Part shown: positions 45,100 to 53,627 of the stretch, in pieces
Numbering within the stretch: position 1 is the first letter of the stretch
Layout of the letters: every line of letters starts with the position of its first letter
Source of the DNA: Myxococcales bacterium
Lineage (GTDB): Bacteria > Myxococcota_A > Polyangia > Polyangiales > Polyangiaceae
Assembly: GCA_016703425.1 (NCBI GenBank)
Contig: JADJCA010000013.1
Location: forward strand, 62,001-126,000
DNA: 64,000 nucleotides
Reading direction: 5' to 3'
Notes under the pieces: generated by a model
What the model saw: the letters and a program-made list of their open reading frames with translations, nothing else
Told to the model about the DNA's origin: nothing
Database searches by the model: none
Made by a program: the position numbers and the translations under genes

Positions 45100-46470
45100 G
45101 TGACCCGATTGCGTTCTTTCACTTCGCTTCGCTCCGCCCTGCCCGTCGTCCTTGCCTGCGAGCTGGCGCTGGCGGTGGCAGTCTTGCCGCGCGTCGGCGC
45201 CGCGCAGACCATCGGCGACGCCGATCGAAAGGCGGCGCGCGAGCTCTACTTCCAGGGCGAAGGATTGCAAAATACAGGCAAATTCGCTGACGCCCTCGAG
45301 AAGTTCCAGCGCGCGCAGTCGGTCGTCAACGCGCCAACGACCCTGCTGCACATCGCCGAATGCCAAGCCGCGCTGGGCAAGCTCGTCGAGGCCGCGGAGA
45401 CCTACCGCTCCGTGGGCCGCTTCAACCTGCCGCCCAACCCGCCGCAGGCCTTCGTCGCAGCCCAGAGCCAGGCGGCCGGGGAGCTCGCCCAGCTTGAGCC
45501 GCGCATCCCTGAGCTCACCGTCGACGTGACACCGCCGAACGTGCCTACGCTTCAGGTCGCCATCGACGACCAACCGATCCCGCAAGCGCTCGTCGGCGTT
45601 CCGCGCCCCTTGAACCCGGGGGTCCACAAGGTCGTCGCCCAGGCGCCCGGCTACTCGCGCGAAGAGAAGTCCATCGAGGTCAAGGAGCGCAGCAAGCAGA
45701 AGGTCGCCCTCGACCTCAAAGCGACGGGCGCCGTGACCTACGCCCCCGCGGGCGCCGCCGCGCTCAGTCCCGCGCAGCCGAGCCCGCAAGAAGCCGCGCG
45801 ACCCGACAAGCCGCCGCCCTACGACGCCGCCAAAGAGGCGCCGAAAGAGCCCGAGCATCGCTCGCGCATGAGCATCATGCTCGGGCCGCGCCTCGGCCTC
45901 ACGGTGCCGACCGGCGATCTGCCGTTGGCGAACGGCACCACGACACCGATGAAGCAGTTCGCCAGCGCCGGCGCGAGCTTTGGCGTTCAGGCGGCCTTCC
46001 GCTTCGTGCGGGTCTTGTTCGTGGGCGGCCAAATCCAGGCCGACGGCTTCGGAGACGGCGACAAGGCCCTGACGCAAAAGCTCAGCGGCGGCCTCGGCAC
46101 ATTCACCTTTGGGTGGAACTCGAACCCCGACGGCTTCGGGGTCATCCTGAACGTCGGCGGCGGTTATCGCTGGTACACGGCGGAGGACACCATCGCCGAC
46201 ACAGGCAACATCACGCGGACGCGCACGGAAAAAGGCGGCGGGGGCGCGGCGCAGTTCGGGTTCGGCTTGCACATTCGCGTGGCCAAGGTGCTTCGCCTCA
46301 TCCCCAAGGCCGAGGTCGACTTCGGCACCCTCAAAGCCGACACCACGACCAACCCCAACGCCGACGGCCGGTTCACCTTCGTGTTCTTGGGCCTCGCCGG
46401 CGACTTCGACATCAACCTCGATCGCGGTCCCGCCAAGAGCACGGCCACCCTGCGCTCGCTTCGCTTCTGA
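45100..46470 (+). CDS. exported TPR/PEGA-like protein with outer-membrane barrel domain (kinase 3 partner)
   Basis: A 456-residue protein from GTG 45100. A signal peptide (to VGAAQ) precedes TPR helices (about 40-130, ARELYFQGEGLQNTGKFADALEKFQRAQSVVNAPTTLLHIAECQAALGKLVEAAETY). A PEGA-like domain follows (about 140-215, LTVDVTPPNVPTLQVAIDDQPI...PLNPGVHKVVAQAPGYSREEKSIEVKE). The C-terminal half is beta-barrel-like (MLGPRLGLTVPTGDLPL, FGVQAAFRFVRVLFVGGQIQADGF, TFTFGWNSNPDGFGVILNVGGGYRWY). The family cannot be named. It is coupled to kinase 3. Confidence 0.75.
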   Translation: MTRLRSFTSLRSALPVVLACELALAVAVLPRVGAAQTIGDADRKAARELYFQGEGLQNTGKFADALEKFQRAQSVVNAPTTLLHIAECQAALGKLVEAAETYRSVGRFNLPPNPPQAFVAAQSQAAGELAQLEPRIPELTVDVTPPNVPTLQVAIDDQPIPQALVGVPRPLNPGVHKVVAQAPGYSREEKSIEVKERSKQKVALDLKATGAVTYAPAGAAALSPAQPSPQEAARPDKPPPYDAAKEAPKEPEHRSRMSIMLGPRLGLTVPTGDLPLANGTTTPMKQFASAGASFGVQAAFRFVRVLFVGGQIQADGFGDGDKALTQKLSGGLGTFTFGWNSNPDGFGVILNVGGGYRWYTAEDTIADTGNITRTRTEKGGGGAAQFGFGLHIRVAKVLRLIPKAEVDFGTLKADTTTNPNADGRFTFVFLGLAGDFDINLDRGPAKSTATLRSLRF

Positions 46471-46505
46471 CGAGGCGGCGACCCGCCGGGGAGCCGTTTC
46501 CGCCC

Positions 46506-46540
46506 CTGAGATTCGCCGGAATCTCAGCCGGACGGCTTTT
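46506..46540 (+). terminator. intrinsic terminator after TPR/barrel gene
   Basis: CTGAGATTC and GAATCTCAG form a nine-bp stem with a GCCG loop. A second small stem (AGCC, GGAC loop, GGCT) follows, ending in four T. It lies 36 bases after the TPR/barrel stop and would end the kinase 3 transcript before the glycosyltransferase gene. Confidence 0.6.
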
Positions 46541-46654
46541 CTCGAGGCGCGGAGGGGTCAGAACGGGGCCCGTAGGCCCAGGTCGGACAACATCCTGCAA
46601 CGAATTACAGGTTCATGACAAAGCCCGGGGGGTCGAGTGCTTTGCTGATCCGCC

Positions 46655-48169
46655 ATGAACTACGTCCTCTGCTCGGCGTACTTCGCTGTGCTCCTGCTCC
46701 TCGCGATGTATGGCCTTCACCGGTCGCATCTCGTGATCACGTGCCTGCGACACAAGAAGCGCCTCGAAGCCATGAGCCAAGACGCTCCGGCTGTTTTGCC
46801 TTCGCATTTGCCGCAAGTGACGATTCAGCTCCCGCTCTACAACGAAGCGACCGTCGCCACCCGTCTGCTCGATCACGTGGCTCGCATCGACTACCCGCGC
46901 GACCGCCTCGAAATTCAAGTCCTCGACGACTCGACCGACGAGACCCGCGCGCTCTTGCGGTCACACGTGGAGCGCCTTCGCAAGCAGGGCCTCGATGTGG
47001 TGTACCTGCACCGCGTCGATCGCGTGGGGTACAAGGCCGGCGCGCTCGACGCAGGGCTCGCGGTCGCCAAGGGCGATCTCGTCGCGATCTTCGACGCTGA
47101 CTTCCTGCCGCAACCGGACTTCCTTCAGCGCATCGTCCCCCACTTCGTGGCCGACGAGAAGGTCGGGATGGTCCAGGCCCGTTGGGGTCACCTGAACCGT
47201 GACCACTCGATGCTCACGAAGACCCAGGCGCTCATGCTCGATGGGCATCACCTCGTGGAGAATCGGGCGCGCTCGGCCGCCGGGTGGCTCTTCAACTTCT
47301 CGGGCACCGGCGGCATGTGGCGCCGCGAAGCCATCGCGACGGCCGGCGGCTGGCAACACGACACGCTCACCGAAGACCTGGACCTCAGCTACCGCGCGCA
47401 GCTCGCCGGCTGGAAGTTCCTCTACCGCGAGGCCGTCGTCAGCCCCGCCGAGCTCCCGGAGGACCTGAGTTCGTTCCGAGCCCAGCAGTTTCGCTGGGCC
47501 AAAGGCACCGTCCAAACGGCTCGGAAGCTCCTCTTCTCGAAGGTCCTACGCGCCGACCTCACCTTCGCGCAGCGCGTGGAGGCGTTCTTCCACATGACGC
47601 CGCACTTCGCCTACCCGCTCATGGTGGTGCTCAGCGTGCTCTTGTTGCCGGCGCTCTTGTGCATGCCGGCCACCAACCCGCGCACGATGCTCCTCATCGA
47701 TCTCCCGCTTTGCCTCGGCACCACGGGGTCGCTCGCCGCCTTTTACGCGATGGCGGAGTCGGCCCAGGGTCGCCCGCGGCTCGGCGCCCTCAAGCAGCTG
47801 CCGGCGCTCCTCGCGCTCGGCGTCGGCATGGCGCCGCACCTGACGAAGGCCGTCTTCGAAGGCCTTCGGCAGATGGCCGGCGAGTTCGTTCGCACGCCGA
47901 AGAAGGGCATCTCGCAGGGCCGCTACCGCGCGCGCACCAATCTCCCCTTTATGGAGATCGGTCTCGCGCTCTTCTCCTTTGTGAGCACGGTGGCGTCCGT
48001 GCAAACAGGGCACTTCTTCGCGACGCCGTTCGCTGCGCTTTTCGCGTCAGGCTACGGGTACGTCGCGCTCCTCGTCTTCGCGGAGCAAACGGGCCGTCGT
48101 CGTGGCGCTTCGGTTCCGGCGCCGGCGCTCGAGAGTTCGTCGCTCGCGGCGGAAAAACTGGCCGCCTAG
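46655..48169 (+). CDS. membrane-bound processive family 2 glycosyltransferase (cellulose-synthase-like)
   Basis: A 504-residue inner-membrane enzyme. One N-terminal helix (SAYFAVLLLLAMYGLH) precedes a GT2 domain with all processive-synthase markers: LPLYNEA, DD91-92 (VLDDSTDET), FDADF (147-149, UDP/metal binding), TED (239-241, catalytic base) and QQFRW (277-281, chain-end site). About four C-terminal helices follow (FAYPLMVVLSVLLLPALLCM and others). The GT2 family includes cellulose, mannan and hyaluronan synthases; the product is not deducible. No PilZ domain or export partner lies next to it. Confidence 0.9.
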   Translation: MNYVLCSAYFAVLLLLAMYGLHRSHLVITCLRHKKRLEAMSQDAPAVLPSHLPQVTIQLPLYNEATVATRLLDHVARIDYPRDRLEIQVLDDSTDETRALLRSHVERLRKQGLDVVYLHRVDRVGYKAGALDAGLAVAKGDLVAIFDADFLPQPDFLQRIVPHFVADEKVGMVQARWGHLNRDHSMLTKTQALMLDGHHLVENRARSAAGWLFNFSGTGGMWRREAIATAGGWQHDTLTEDLDLSYRAQLAGWKFLYREAVVSPAELPEDLSSFRAQQFRWAKGTVQTARKLLFSKVLRADLTFAQRVEAFFHMTPHFAYPLMVVLSVLLLPALLCMPATNPRTMLLIDLPLCLGTTGSLAAFYAMAESAQGRPRLGALKQLPALLALGVGMAPHLTKAVFEGLRQMAGEFVRTPKKGISQGRYRARTNLPFMEIGLALFSFVSTVASVQTGHFFATPFAALFASGYGYVALLVFAEQTGRRRGASVPAPALESSSLAAEKLAA

Positions 48170-48262
48170 CCGTTTTGCCGGCGTCGACCGCATAAGCGTG
48201 CACGGCGGAGGCCCGGCTCCCAGCGCGGTCGCTACGTTGTGTCCACGGGCACGGGGCACGGG

Positions 48263-48282
48263 GGGGGTCGTCGGTGACCCCC
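48263..48282. other. GC-rich hairpin in ihfA upstream region
   Basis: GGGGGTC and GACCCCC form a seven-bp stem around a six-base loop. It lies between the glycosyltransferase stop and ihfA, about 145 bases before the ihfA start. There is no U tract. A second possible stem (GGGCGC/GCGCCC) lies further downstream. Together with the surrounding 258 bases, nothing else is recognisable here. Confidence 0.4.
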
Positions 48283-48427
48283 TCGCGGCTCCACCAGGAC
48301 GAGCAACTCCGGAGAAACCGGGCGCTTTTCGCTGGCGCCCCGCCCGAACTGACGCCTATTCTCTCTCCTTCGCAGGCGGGACCGCGGCGAGCGCCAATGC
48401 CAGCGCCAATCGGGGGTGGAGTCGACA

Positions 48428-48784
48428 ATGACGAAAGCAGAGATCGTCCAGGCTCTCTATGCACGTGTCGGGGGCTTCTCGAAGAAGGAATCGGCCGATT
48501 TGGTCGATCTTGTCTTTGAGATGATCAAAGAGACACTAGGCAAAGGCGAGAAGGTAAAAATCAGCGGCTTTGGCAACTTCGTGCTGCGCGACAAGCGGCA
48601 GCGTCCGGGGCGCAACCCGCAGACCGGCGAAGCCATCCAGATCAGCGAGCGCCGCGTCCTCACCTTCAAGGCGAGCCAAATTCTCAAGCAGACTCTCAAC
48701 AAGAAAGACGGCGCCAACGGCGCCGCCGTAGCCGCAGCGCCCGCCGGTTCACCGGCTATGGGCGAACCGCTCCACAAAGACTGA
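48428..48784 (+). CDS. ihfA: integration host factor alpha subunit / HU-family DNA-binding protein
   Basis: A 118-residue HU/IHF-family protein that binds and bends DNA in the nucleoid. MTKAEIVQALYARVGGFSKKESADLVDLVFEMIKETLGKGEKVKISGFGNFVLRDK is the dimerisation body; RPGRNPQTGEAIQISERRVLTFKAS is the DNA-intercalating arm with its conserved Pro. An Ala/Gly-rich tail extends beyond the usual 95-100 residues. ATG 48428 follows a GGAG, while an upstream GTG at 48416 is also in frame. The downstream merR-type gene is a frequent neighbour of ihfA in deltaproteobacteria, which supports IHF over HU. Confidence 0.93.
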   Translation: MTKAEIVQALYARVGGFSKKESADLVDLVFEMIKETLGKGEKVKISGFGNFVLRDKRQRPGRNPQTGEAIQISERRVLTFKASQILKQTLNKKDGANGAAVAAAPAGSPAMGEPLHKD

Positions 48785-48838
48785 TCGCGCGGCTCGCCCC
48801 CCCCACCCACCGTTTCCAACGTCGACGGAACGCCCCGC

Positions 48839-49462
48839 ATGGCCGAAGAGAAGCTTCCCGAGAAGCCGTACTACCGGATCGGCGAAGTCTCTTCGCTGGT
48901 CGGCGTCGAGCCGCACGTGCTGCGCTACTGGGAGCGAGAGTTTCGCACCATCCGCCCGCAAAAGAGCGCGCGCGGGCAGCGCGTGTACTCGCGGCGCGAC
49001 GTGGAAACGCTCATGCGGGTCCGGCAGCTCCTCTACAAGGACGGCTTCACCATCGCGGGGGCACGGCGCAAGCTCCAGCAAGACCGCGTGGCGTCCGAAG
49101 AGGACGCCACGATGGCGCCGGCGACGGCTAGCGCTGCGGTACGCGAACCCCAAGCCGCGGAGGCGTCGTTGCCCGACGGCGCGCGACCGGCCGTCGCGCC
49201 GTTGAGTTCGCCCTCCTTGTTGGTCGCCGGCGCTTCCCCATCGCCGGACGAGCCCCGTCGCGCGAAGACCAGGACGCGAACGCCGTCGCTGCCGCTGTTT
49301 GCTGCGGAGAGCGCCGAGAGCGCGGCACCGGCGGTGGATGCGCCCCGGCCTGAGGGCGCTCGAGACCGCGACCTTCGAGAAGCGCCGGCGGGCCTCGAAT
49401 TGCGCGCGGTGCTGAGGGAGCTTCGAGGCGAGATTGAAGTCTTCCTCGAAGACCTTCGGTAA
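48839..49462 (+). CDS. MerR-family transcriptional regulator
   Basis: A 207-residue protein. The N-terminal winged helix is typical of MerR proteins (YYRIGEVSSLVGVEPHVLRYWEREFRTIRPQKSARGQRVYSRRDVETLMRVRQLLYKDGFTIAGARRKL). The rest is an Ala/Pro-rich low-complexity linker and a short helical end (AVLRELRGEIEVFLEDLR), without the metal-binding Cys of the metal-sensing branch. The ligand and targets are unknown. It lies 54 bases behind ihfA. Confidence 0.9.
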   Translation: MAEEKLPEKPYYRIGEVSSLVGVEPHVLRYWEREFRTIRPQKSARGQRVYSRRDVETLMRVRQLLYKDGFTIAGARRKLQQDRVASEEDATMAPATASAAVREPQAAEASLPDGARPAVAPLSSPSLLVAGASPSPDEPRRAKTRTRTPSLPLFAAESAESAAPAVDAPRPEGARDRDLREAPAGLELRAVLRELRGEIEVFLEDLR

Positions 49463-49661
49463 GGCCTGGCGTCTCTTTCGCTCGCACGCTCAACGCGGGC
49501 CCCGCAGCGCCTCTCCGTGGCGCCCAAGACCCCAACGTTTATGCGCGCCTTGCAGGCCGGGCCCGTGTTAGAAGGCCCCCGATGGTAGGTCCGGTAGGAT
49601 CGCGGCAAGTCGCTTCGCACGCCCCTCGCGCGCAGCAATCTCTCGTGGCTGCGCCGCTTTC

Positions 49662-51503
49662 GTGGCGCTCGCCGTGTTGGTCTCCGCGAGCTCCGCGTTC
49701 GCGCAGGCGACCGACGCAGCGCCGGCACCGGCGGCTCCCGCGCCGGGCTCAGCCCCGGCGGGCGGCGCGGCTGGCACACCCGCACCCGCCGCCGCGCCGT
49801 CGACGCTCGCTCCGGCTGCATCACCGCCGGCGGCGGTGCGCGCCCCTCGCCCTGCGCTCGTTGGCGGCTTGCCGAGCGTCGACCCCGCCGTCGACGCGAA
49901 GGATCTGGCGAAGCAGGGCGGCGAGCGCCCGAACGACTCCCTCGAGCGCCCCACGGAGGTCTTCAGCGAAGACTGGTGGGGGCGAACGCGGCCGGTGCTC
50001 GAGCTGCACGGCTACTTCCGAACGCGTGGCGAACTCCTGCACAACTTCTCGCTCGGCCGTCACGACAACGTGGGTCAAGCGCTCTGGGGTCAGCCGCTCG
50101 ACAACACGTACACCGATCGCGCGGGCGTCGAGCACGCCGTGAAGCTCTGCGGAACCGACCCGGCGAACCCGAGCAACTGCAGCGACAAGTCTCAAGCGAC
50201 GGCCAACCTCCGCTTCCGACTTACGCCCGAACTGCACATCTCGGACAACCTCCGGGTCTTGTCGCAGGTCGATGCGCTCGACAACGTCGTCCTCGGCACG
50301 CCCTTCAGCAGCGTCGGCGGCGTACAAAACTCCATCGAGGTGAAGCGCGCCTGGGCCGAATACGCGACGCCAGTCGGGCAAGTCCGCTTCGGCCGCATGC
50401 CCGATCACTGGGGTCTTGGCATGCTCGCGAACGCGGGCAACGGCCTCGATCACGATCACCAAAGCACCATCGACCGCATCCAGTTCGTCACGGGCCTACG
50501 CGCCCTCGATCTCTACTTGGGCGGCTCGTGGGACTTCGTGAACTCAGGCCCCACGCGGCAGCTCGAGGCTCTCGCCGGCTCTCCCTACAGCGCCGGGAAC
50601 CTGGTCAACGTCGACCAGTGGTCAGCCTTCGTCGCGCGCCGCATGAACCCCGACTTGCAGCGCCTCGCGCTGGCGCGCGGCAACGTCGTCGTCAACACCG
50701 GCGTCTACGCGACCTACAGCAAGCAGCTGCTCGACGTCGCCTTCGGTCGCGCCTTCGATCCGACCACCGCCGACAACGGCCTCGAGCGGCGCGGCCTTGA
50801 GGTCCTCACGCCGGACCTCTGGGTCCAGCTCCTGTGGAACAAGCTCCGCATCGAAGCCGAGGGCGTCGCCAAGTACGGCTCCGTCGAGCGCTTCCAATCG
50901 GCGCAGAACGCCAAAATTCGTCAGTTCGGCCTCGCGACGCAGACCGAGTTCCGCGCCATCGAAGACAAGCTTCGGTTGTCCTTCGGCTTCGGTTGGGCGA
51001 GCGGCGATCCCTGGGTCGAGGGCCTCACGGCTCGCGGCGCCGGTCTCCCGCAGCGTTGGGGCGACGGCGCCATCTCAACCTTCCGAATGAACCCGGCCTA
51101 CCAGGTCGACCTCATCTTCTTCCGCCGCATCTTGTCGGCCGTGGAGGGCGCTTATTACTTCCGCCCCTCCGTCGAATACGACTTCCTCCGCAACCCGAAC
51201 GGACAAAAGTTCGGTGGCATCGCGACGATCATCTGGAGCCGCGCCAGCGAGTACACCCAGACGCCCGGCAACCGGCGCGACCTCGGCGTCGAGCTCAACC
51301 TGTCGCTCTACTTCCAGGCCAAAGACGGCTCGTTCAACGACAACCCGGACCGCGTCGGGGGCTTCTACTCGATGCTCCAATACGGCGTCTTCTTCCCGCT
51401 CGGAGGCCTCGACTACCTCCCCGGCGAAAAGACGCTTCTCCTGCCTAACTGGGACACGTCGAGCGCTCAGACGGTACGCCTCTTCTTGGGCGTCGCGTTC
51501 TGA
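49662..51503 (+). CDS. TIGR04551-type outer-membrane protein, start probably frameshifted
   Basis: About 613 residues. An incomplete signal peptide (VALAVLVSASSAFAQA) and a Pro/Ala-rich spacer precede a large beta-rich body. WGRTRPVLELHGYFRTRGELLHNFSLGRHD, SNLRVLSQVDALDNVVLG-type strands, KRAWAEYATPVGQVRFGRMPDHWGLGM and a final strand ending LFLGVAF indicate an outer-membrane barrel. The family is common in myxobacteria and uncharacterised. GTG 49662 gives a signal without a basic start. A much better ATG with GAAGG six bases ahead lies at 49582, one frame away; joining it would add an Arg-rich n-region, so a single indel in 49582-49662 is likely. Confidence 0.75.
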   Translation: MALAVLVSASSAFAQATDAAPAPAAPAPGSAPAGGAAGTPAPAAAPSTLAPAASPPAAVRAPRPALVGGLPSVDPAVDAKDLAKQGGERPNDSLERPTEVFSEDWWGRTRPVLELHGYFRTRGELLHNFSLGRHDNVGQALWGQPLDNTYTDRAGVEHAVKLCGTDPANPSNCSDKSQATANLRFRLTPELHISDNLRVLSQVDALDNVVLGTPFSSVGGVQNSIEVKRAWAEYATPVGQVRFGRMPDHWGLGMLANAGNGLDHDHQSTIDRIQFVTGLRALDLYLGGSWDFVNSGPTRQLEALAGSPYSAGNLVNVDQWSAFVARRMNPDLQRLALARGNVVVNTGVYATYSKQLLDVAFGRAFDPTTADNGLERRGLEVLTPDLWVQLLWNKLRIEAEGVAKYGSVERFQSAQNAKIRQFGLATQTEFRAIEDKLRLSFGFGWASGDPWVEGLTARGAGLPQRWGDGAISTFRMNPAYQVDLIFFRRILSAVEGAYYFRPSVEYDFLRNPNGQKFGGIATIIWSRASEYTQTPGNRRDLGVELNLSLYFQAKDGSFNDNPDRVGGFYSMLQYGVFFPLGGLDYLPGEKTLLLPNWDTSSAQTVRLFLGVAF

Positions 51504-51584
51504 GTCGGCACGCATGACGCCGAGGGCCCACGCGGCCTGTCCCTTGACGTGGCCCGCGCCAAACGAAACGCTGCCGAGTTGACC

Positions 51585-52160
51585 ATGCGGCGAAGGCGAG
51601 CGAGCTACGGCTTTTCCATGATGGCGCTCGCCGCGGTGTCGGCCTGCGTCGACGAGAAGACGACGCCGTCGGGCGGCGGTGACCGCTTCGACGCCGCGGC
51701 GCCGCCGAGCGCAGCGCCGGTGGTCCGAGCGACCGACGCCGGTGACGGGGCCGCGGCGCGCCCCACGGGCTCATCGTTTGAGGAGCTCTTCCGCGACTAC
51801 TTCGGCGCCACGGGACAGGCGACCTGCGCGGGCGACGGCGCTTGTCATGGCGCCGCCGATCAGCCGGGCGCCATCGCAAGCGGCGGCTACATCTGTCCGC
51901 CGACCTCACGTGACGAGTGTTACGCGGGCATCACGAACAAGCAGACGCAGCTCGTCATCCCCGGCGACACCACCACGCCCGTCGCGTCCCGGTACCTGCA
52001 CGTGATCCTCCGAAAGAGCGACGGCACTGGCATCATGCCGAAGAGGCCGCCCTTCGTCTTCGACGAGCTCGACATGGCTCGCATCGACGCGTGGCTGTTG
52101 CGGGGCGCTCCGAACGACGATGCGAAGAGCGCCGCGGCGACCGATGCGGGGGGGGACTGA
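51585..52160 (+). CDS. cytochrome-like lipoprotein with CX5CH motif
   Basis: A 191-residue lipoprotein from ATG 51585 (signal MRRRRASYGFSMMALAAVSAC); a GTG at 51549 is also in frame. The motif CAGDGACHGAADQPG, with five residues between the cysteines, and the ending MPKRPPFVFDELDMARIDAWLLRGA resemble the planctomycete/myxobacterial cytochrome-like domains in which GxMP supplies the Met and the last helix packs against the haem. The long Cys spacing leaves haem attachment open. The stop overlaps the NtrC-type gene start (TGATG). Confidence 0.7.
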   Translation: MRRRRASYGFSMMALAAVSACVDEKTTPSGGGDRFDAAAPPSAAPVVRATDAGDGAAARPTGSSFEELFRDYFGATGQATCAGDGACHGAADQPGAIASGGYICPPTSRDECYAGITNKQTQLVIPGDTTTPVASRYLHVILRKSDGTGIMPKRPPFVFDELDMARIDAWLLRGAPNDDAKSAAATDAGGD

Positions 52161-53509
52161 TGCCGAAAATTCTCATCGTCGACGACCAGCGCAACATGCG
52201 CACGACGCTCGCCATGATGCTGCGAGGCTTGGGCTACGAGGTCTACGAAGCGGCCGACGGCGACGAGGGCTCCGAAAAGGGAGCCACCGGGGCCTTCGAC
52301 GTCGTGCTCACCGATCTGCGCATGGGCGCGAAAGACGGCATGGCCGTCTTGGCGGCCATCAAGGAGACCCAACCGATGACCGAGGTCATCGTGATGACGG
52401 CCTATGGCACCATCGAGAGCGCCGTCGAAGCGATGCGCCGCGGCGCCTTCGACTACATCCAGAAGCCGTTCACCGAAGAAGAGCTGCTCGTCAAAATCGA
52501 GAAGGCCCTCGAGCGACGCCGCCTCGCCGGCGAGGTCGCGCTCCTCGCGAGCGAGTTCCGCGATCGCTACAAGTTCGAGAACATCGTGGGCCGTTCGCAG
52601 GAGATTCGCGAGCTGCTCGGCCGCATCGTACGAATCGCCCCAACCGACGCGACCGTCCTCATCACGGGAGAGAGCGGCACCGGAAAGGAGCTGGTGGCGA
52701 AGGCCATTCACGCCAACTCAAAACGTGCACACCGCATGTTCGTCCCCGTGAACTGCGCCGCCATCAGCGAGACGCTCCTCGAGAGCGAGCTCTTCGGCCA
52801 CGCGCGCGGCGCCTTCACGGGCGCCGTATCGGCGCGCAAGGGTCTCTTCGAGGAGGCCGACGGCGGGACGTTCTTCTTCGACGAGATCGCCGAGACACCG
52901 GTCTCGTTCCAGGCCAAGCTGCTCCGCGTCATTCAGGAGAAAGAGATCCGCCGCGTCGGTGAGAACAAGCCGGTGAAGGTCGATGTCAGGATGATCGCGG
53001 CGACGAACCAAGACCTCATGACGGCCGTTGCCGAGAAGCGTTTCCGCCAAGATCTCTACTACCGACTCAACGTCGCGCGATTCCACCTGAAGCCGCTCCG
53101 TGAGCGCCGTGAGGACCTGGCCGACCTCACGCAGCTCTTCCTCGACAAGTACAACAAGAAGACCGGCTTCAAAGCGCGCCTCGACGAAGGCGTGCTTGAA
53201 GCGTTCCAGCGCTACGACTTCCCGGGAAACATCCGTGAACTCGAGCACATGATCGAGCAGGCCGTCGCGCTAATCCAAAACGGCGTCATCAAAGCGGACG
53301 ACCTCTTGCCGCCGCAGGCCAATCCGCCCCGCGCGAGTTCGGGCCGCACGCTCGCCGAGGTCGTCGACAGCGCCGAGCGGACAGCCATCGAAGCGGCCCT
53401 CCGCGACGCCGACGGCAACCGGGAGAAGGCCGCCGAGTTCCTTGAGATCTCGCCCACGACGCTTTGGCGCAAGATGACCCGTCACGGCGTGACCTTCGAC
53501 GCCCGCTAA
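52160..53509 (+). CDS. sigma-54-dependent response regulator, NtrC family
   Basis: A 449-residue regulator. The receiver domain (1-120) has acidic Asp8/Asp9, phosphoacceptor Asp52 and Lys102. The AAA+ domain (about 140-375) has Walker A GESGTGKE (170-177), GAFTGA for sigma-54 contact (217-222), Walker B GGTFFFDEI and the arginine-bearing RRVGENKPVKVDVRMIAATN block. The Fis-type helix-turn-helix closes it (ERTAIEAALRDADGNREKAAEFLEISPTTLWRKMTRHG). No histidine kinase is adjacent, so the partner is elsewhere. It is translationally coupled to the cytochrome-like gene. A single-domain response regulator follows. Confidence 0.96.
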   Translation: MPKILIVDDQRNMRTTLAMMLRGLGYEVYEAADGDEGSEKGATGAFDVVLTDLRMGAKDGMAVLAAIKETQPMTEVIVMTAYGTIESAVEAMRRGAFDYIQKPFTEEELLVKIEKALERRRLAGEVALLASEFRDRYKFENIVGRSQEIRELLGRIVRIAPTDATVLITGESGTGKELVAKAIHANSKRAHRMFVPVNCAAISETLLESELFGHARGAFTGAVSARKGLFEEADGGTFFFDEIAETPVSFQAKLLRVIQEKEIRRVGENKPVKVDVRMIAATNQDLMTAVAEKRFRQDLYYRLNVARFHLKPLRERREDLADLTQLFLDKYNKKTGFKARLDEGVLEAFQRYDFPGNIRELEHMIEQAVALIQNGVIKADDLLPPQANPPRASSGRTLAEVVDSAERTAIEAALRDADGNREKAAEFLEISPTTLWRKMTRHGVTFDAR

Positions 53510-53522
53510 GCGGGCCCGCGCT

Positions 53523-53540
53523 CCTTTCAACCTTGAAAGG
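53523..53540. promoter_or_regulatory. 8-2-8 inverted repeat after ntrC-type gene
   Basis: CCTTTCAA and TTGAAAGG form a perfect eight-bp dyad around two bases. It lies 14 bases after the NtrC-type stop and about 88 bases before the next start. It could be an operator or a terminator stem; there is no U tract. Confidence 0.4.
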
Positions 53541-53627
53541 TACTACGCAGACCTGAACGGTGAGCCGCCCCAGAAGTGTATGGTTACCGCTCGGTCGGGC
53601 CGGCACTGTCGTTGCTAAGGAGCGGGC

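Noticed and set aside
49463..49581. Possible tRNA gene after the MerR gene, a spot where some deltaproteobacteria have one
   Set aside because: No acceptor stem, T-loop or anticodon arm could be folded.
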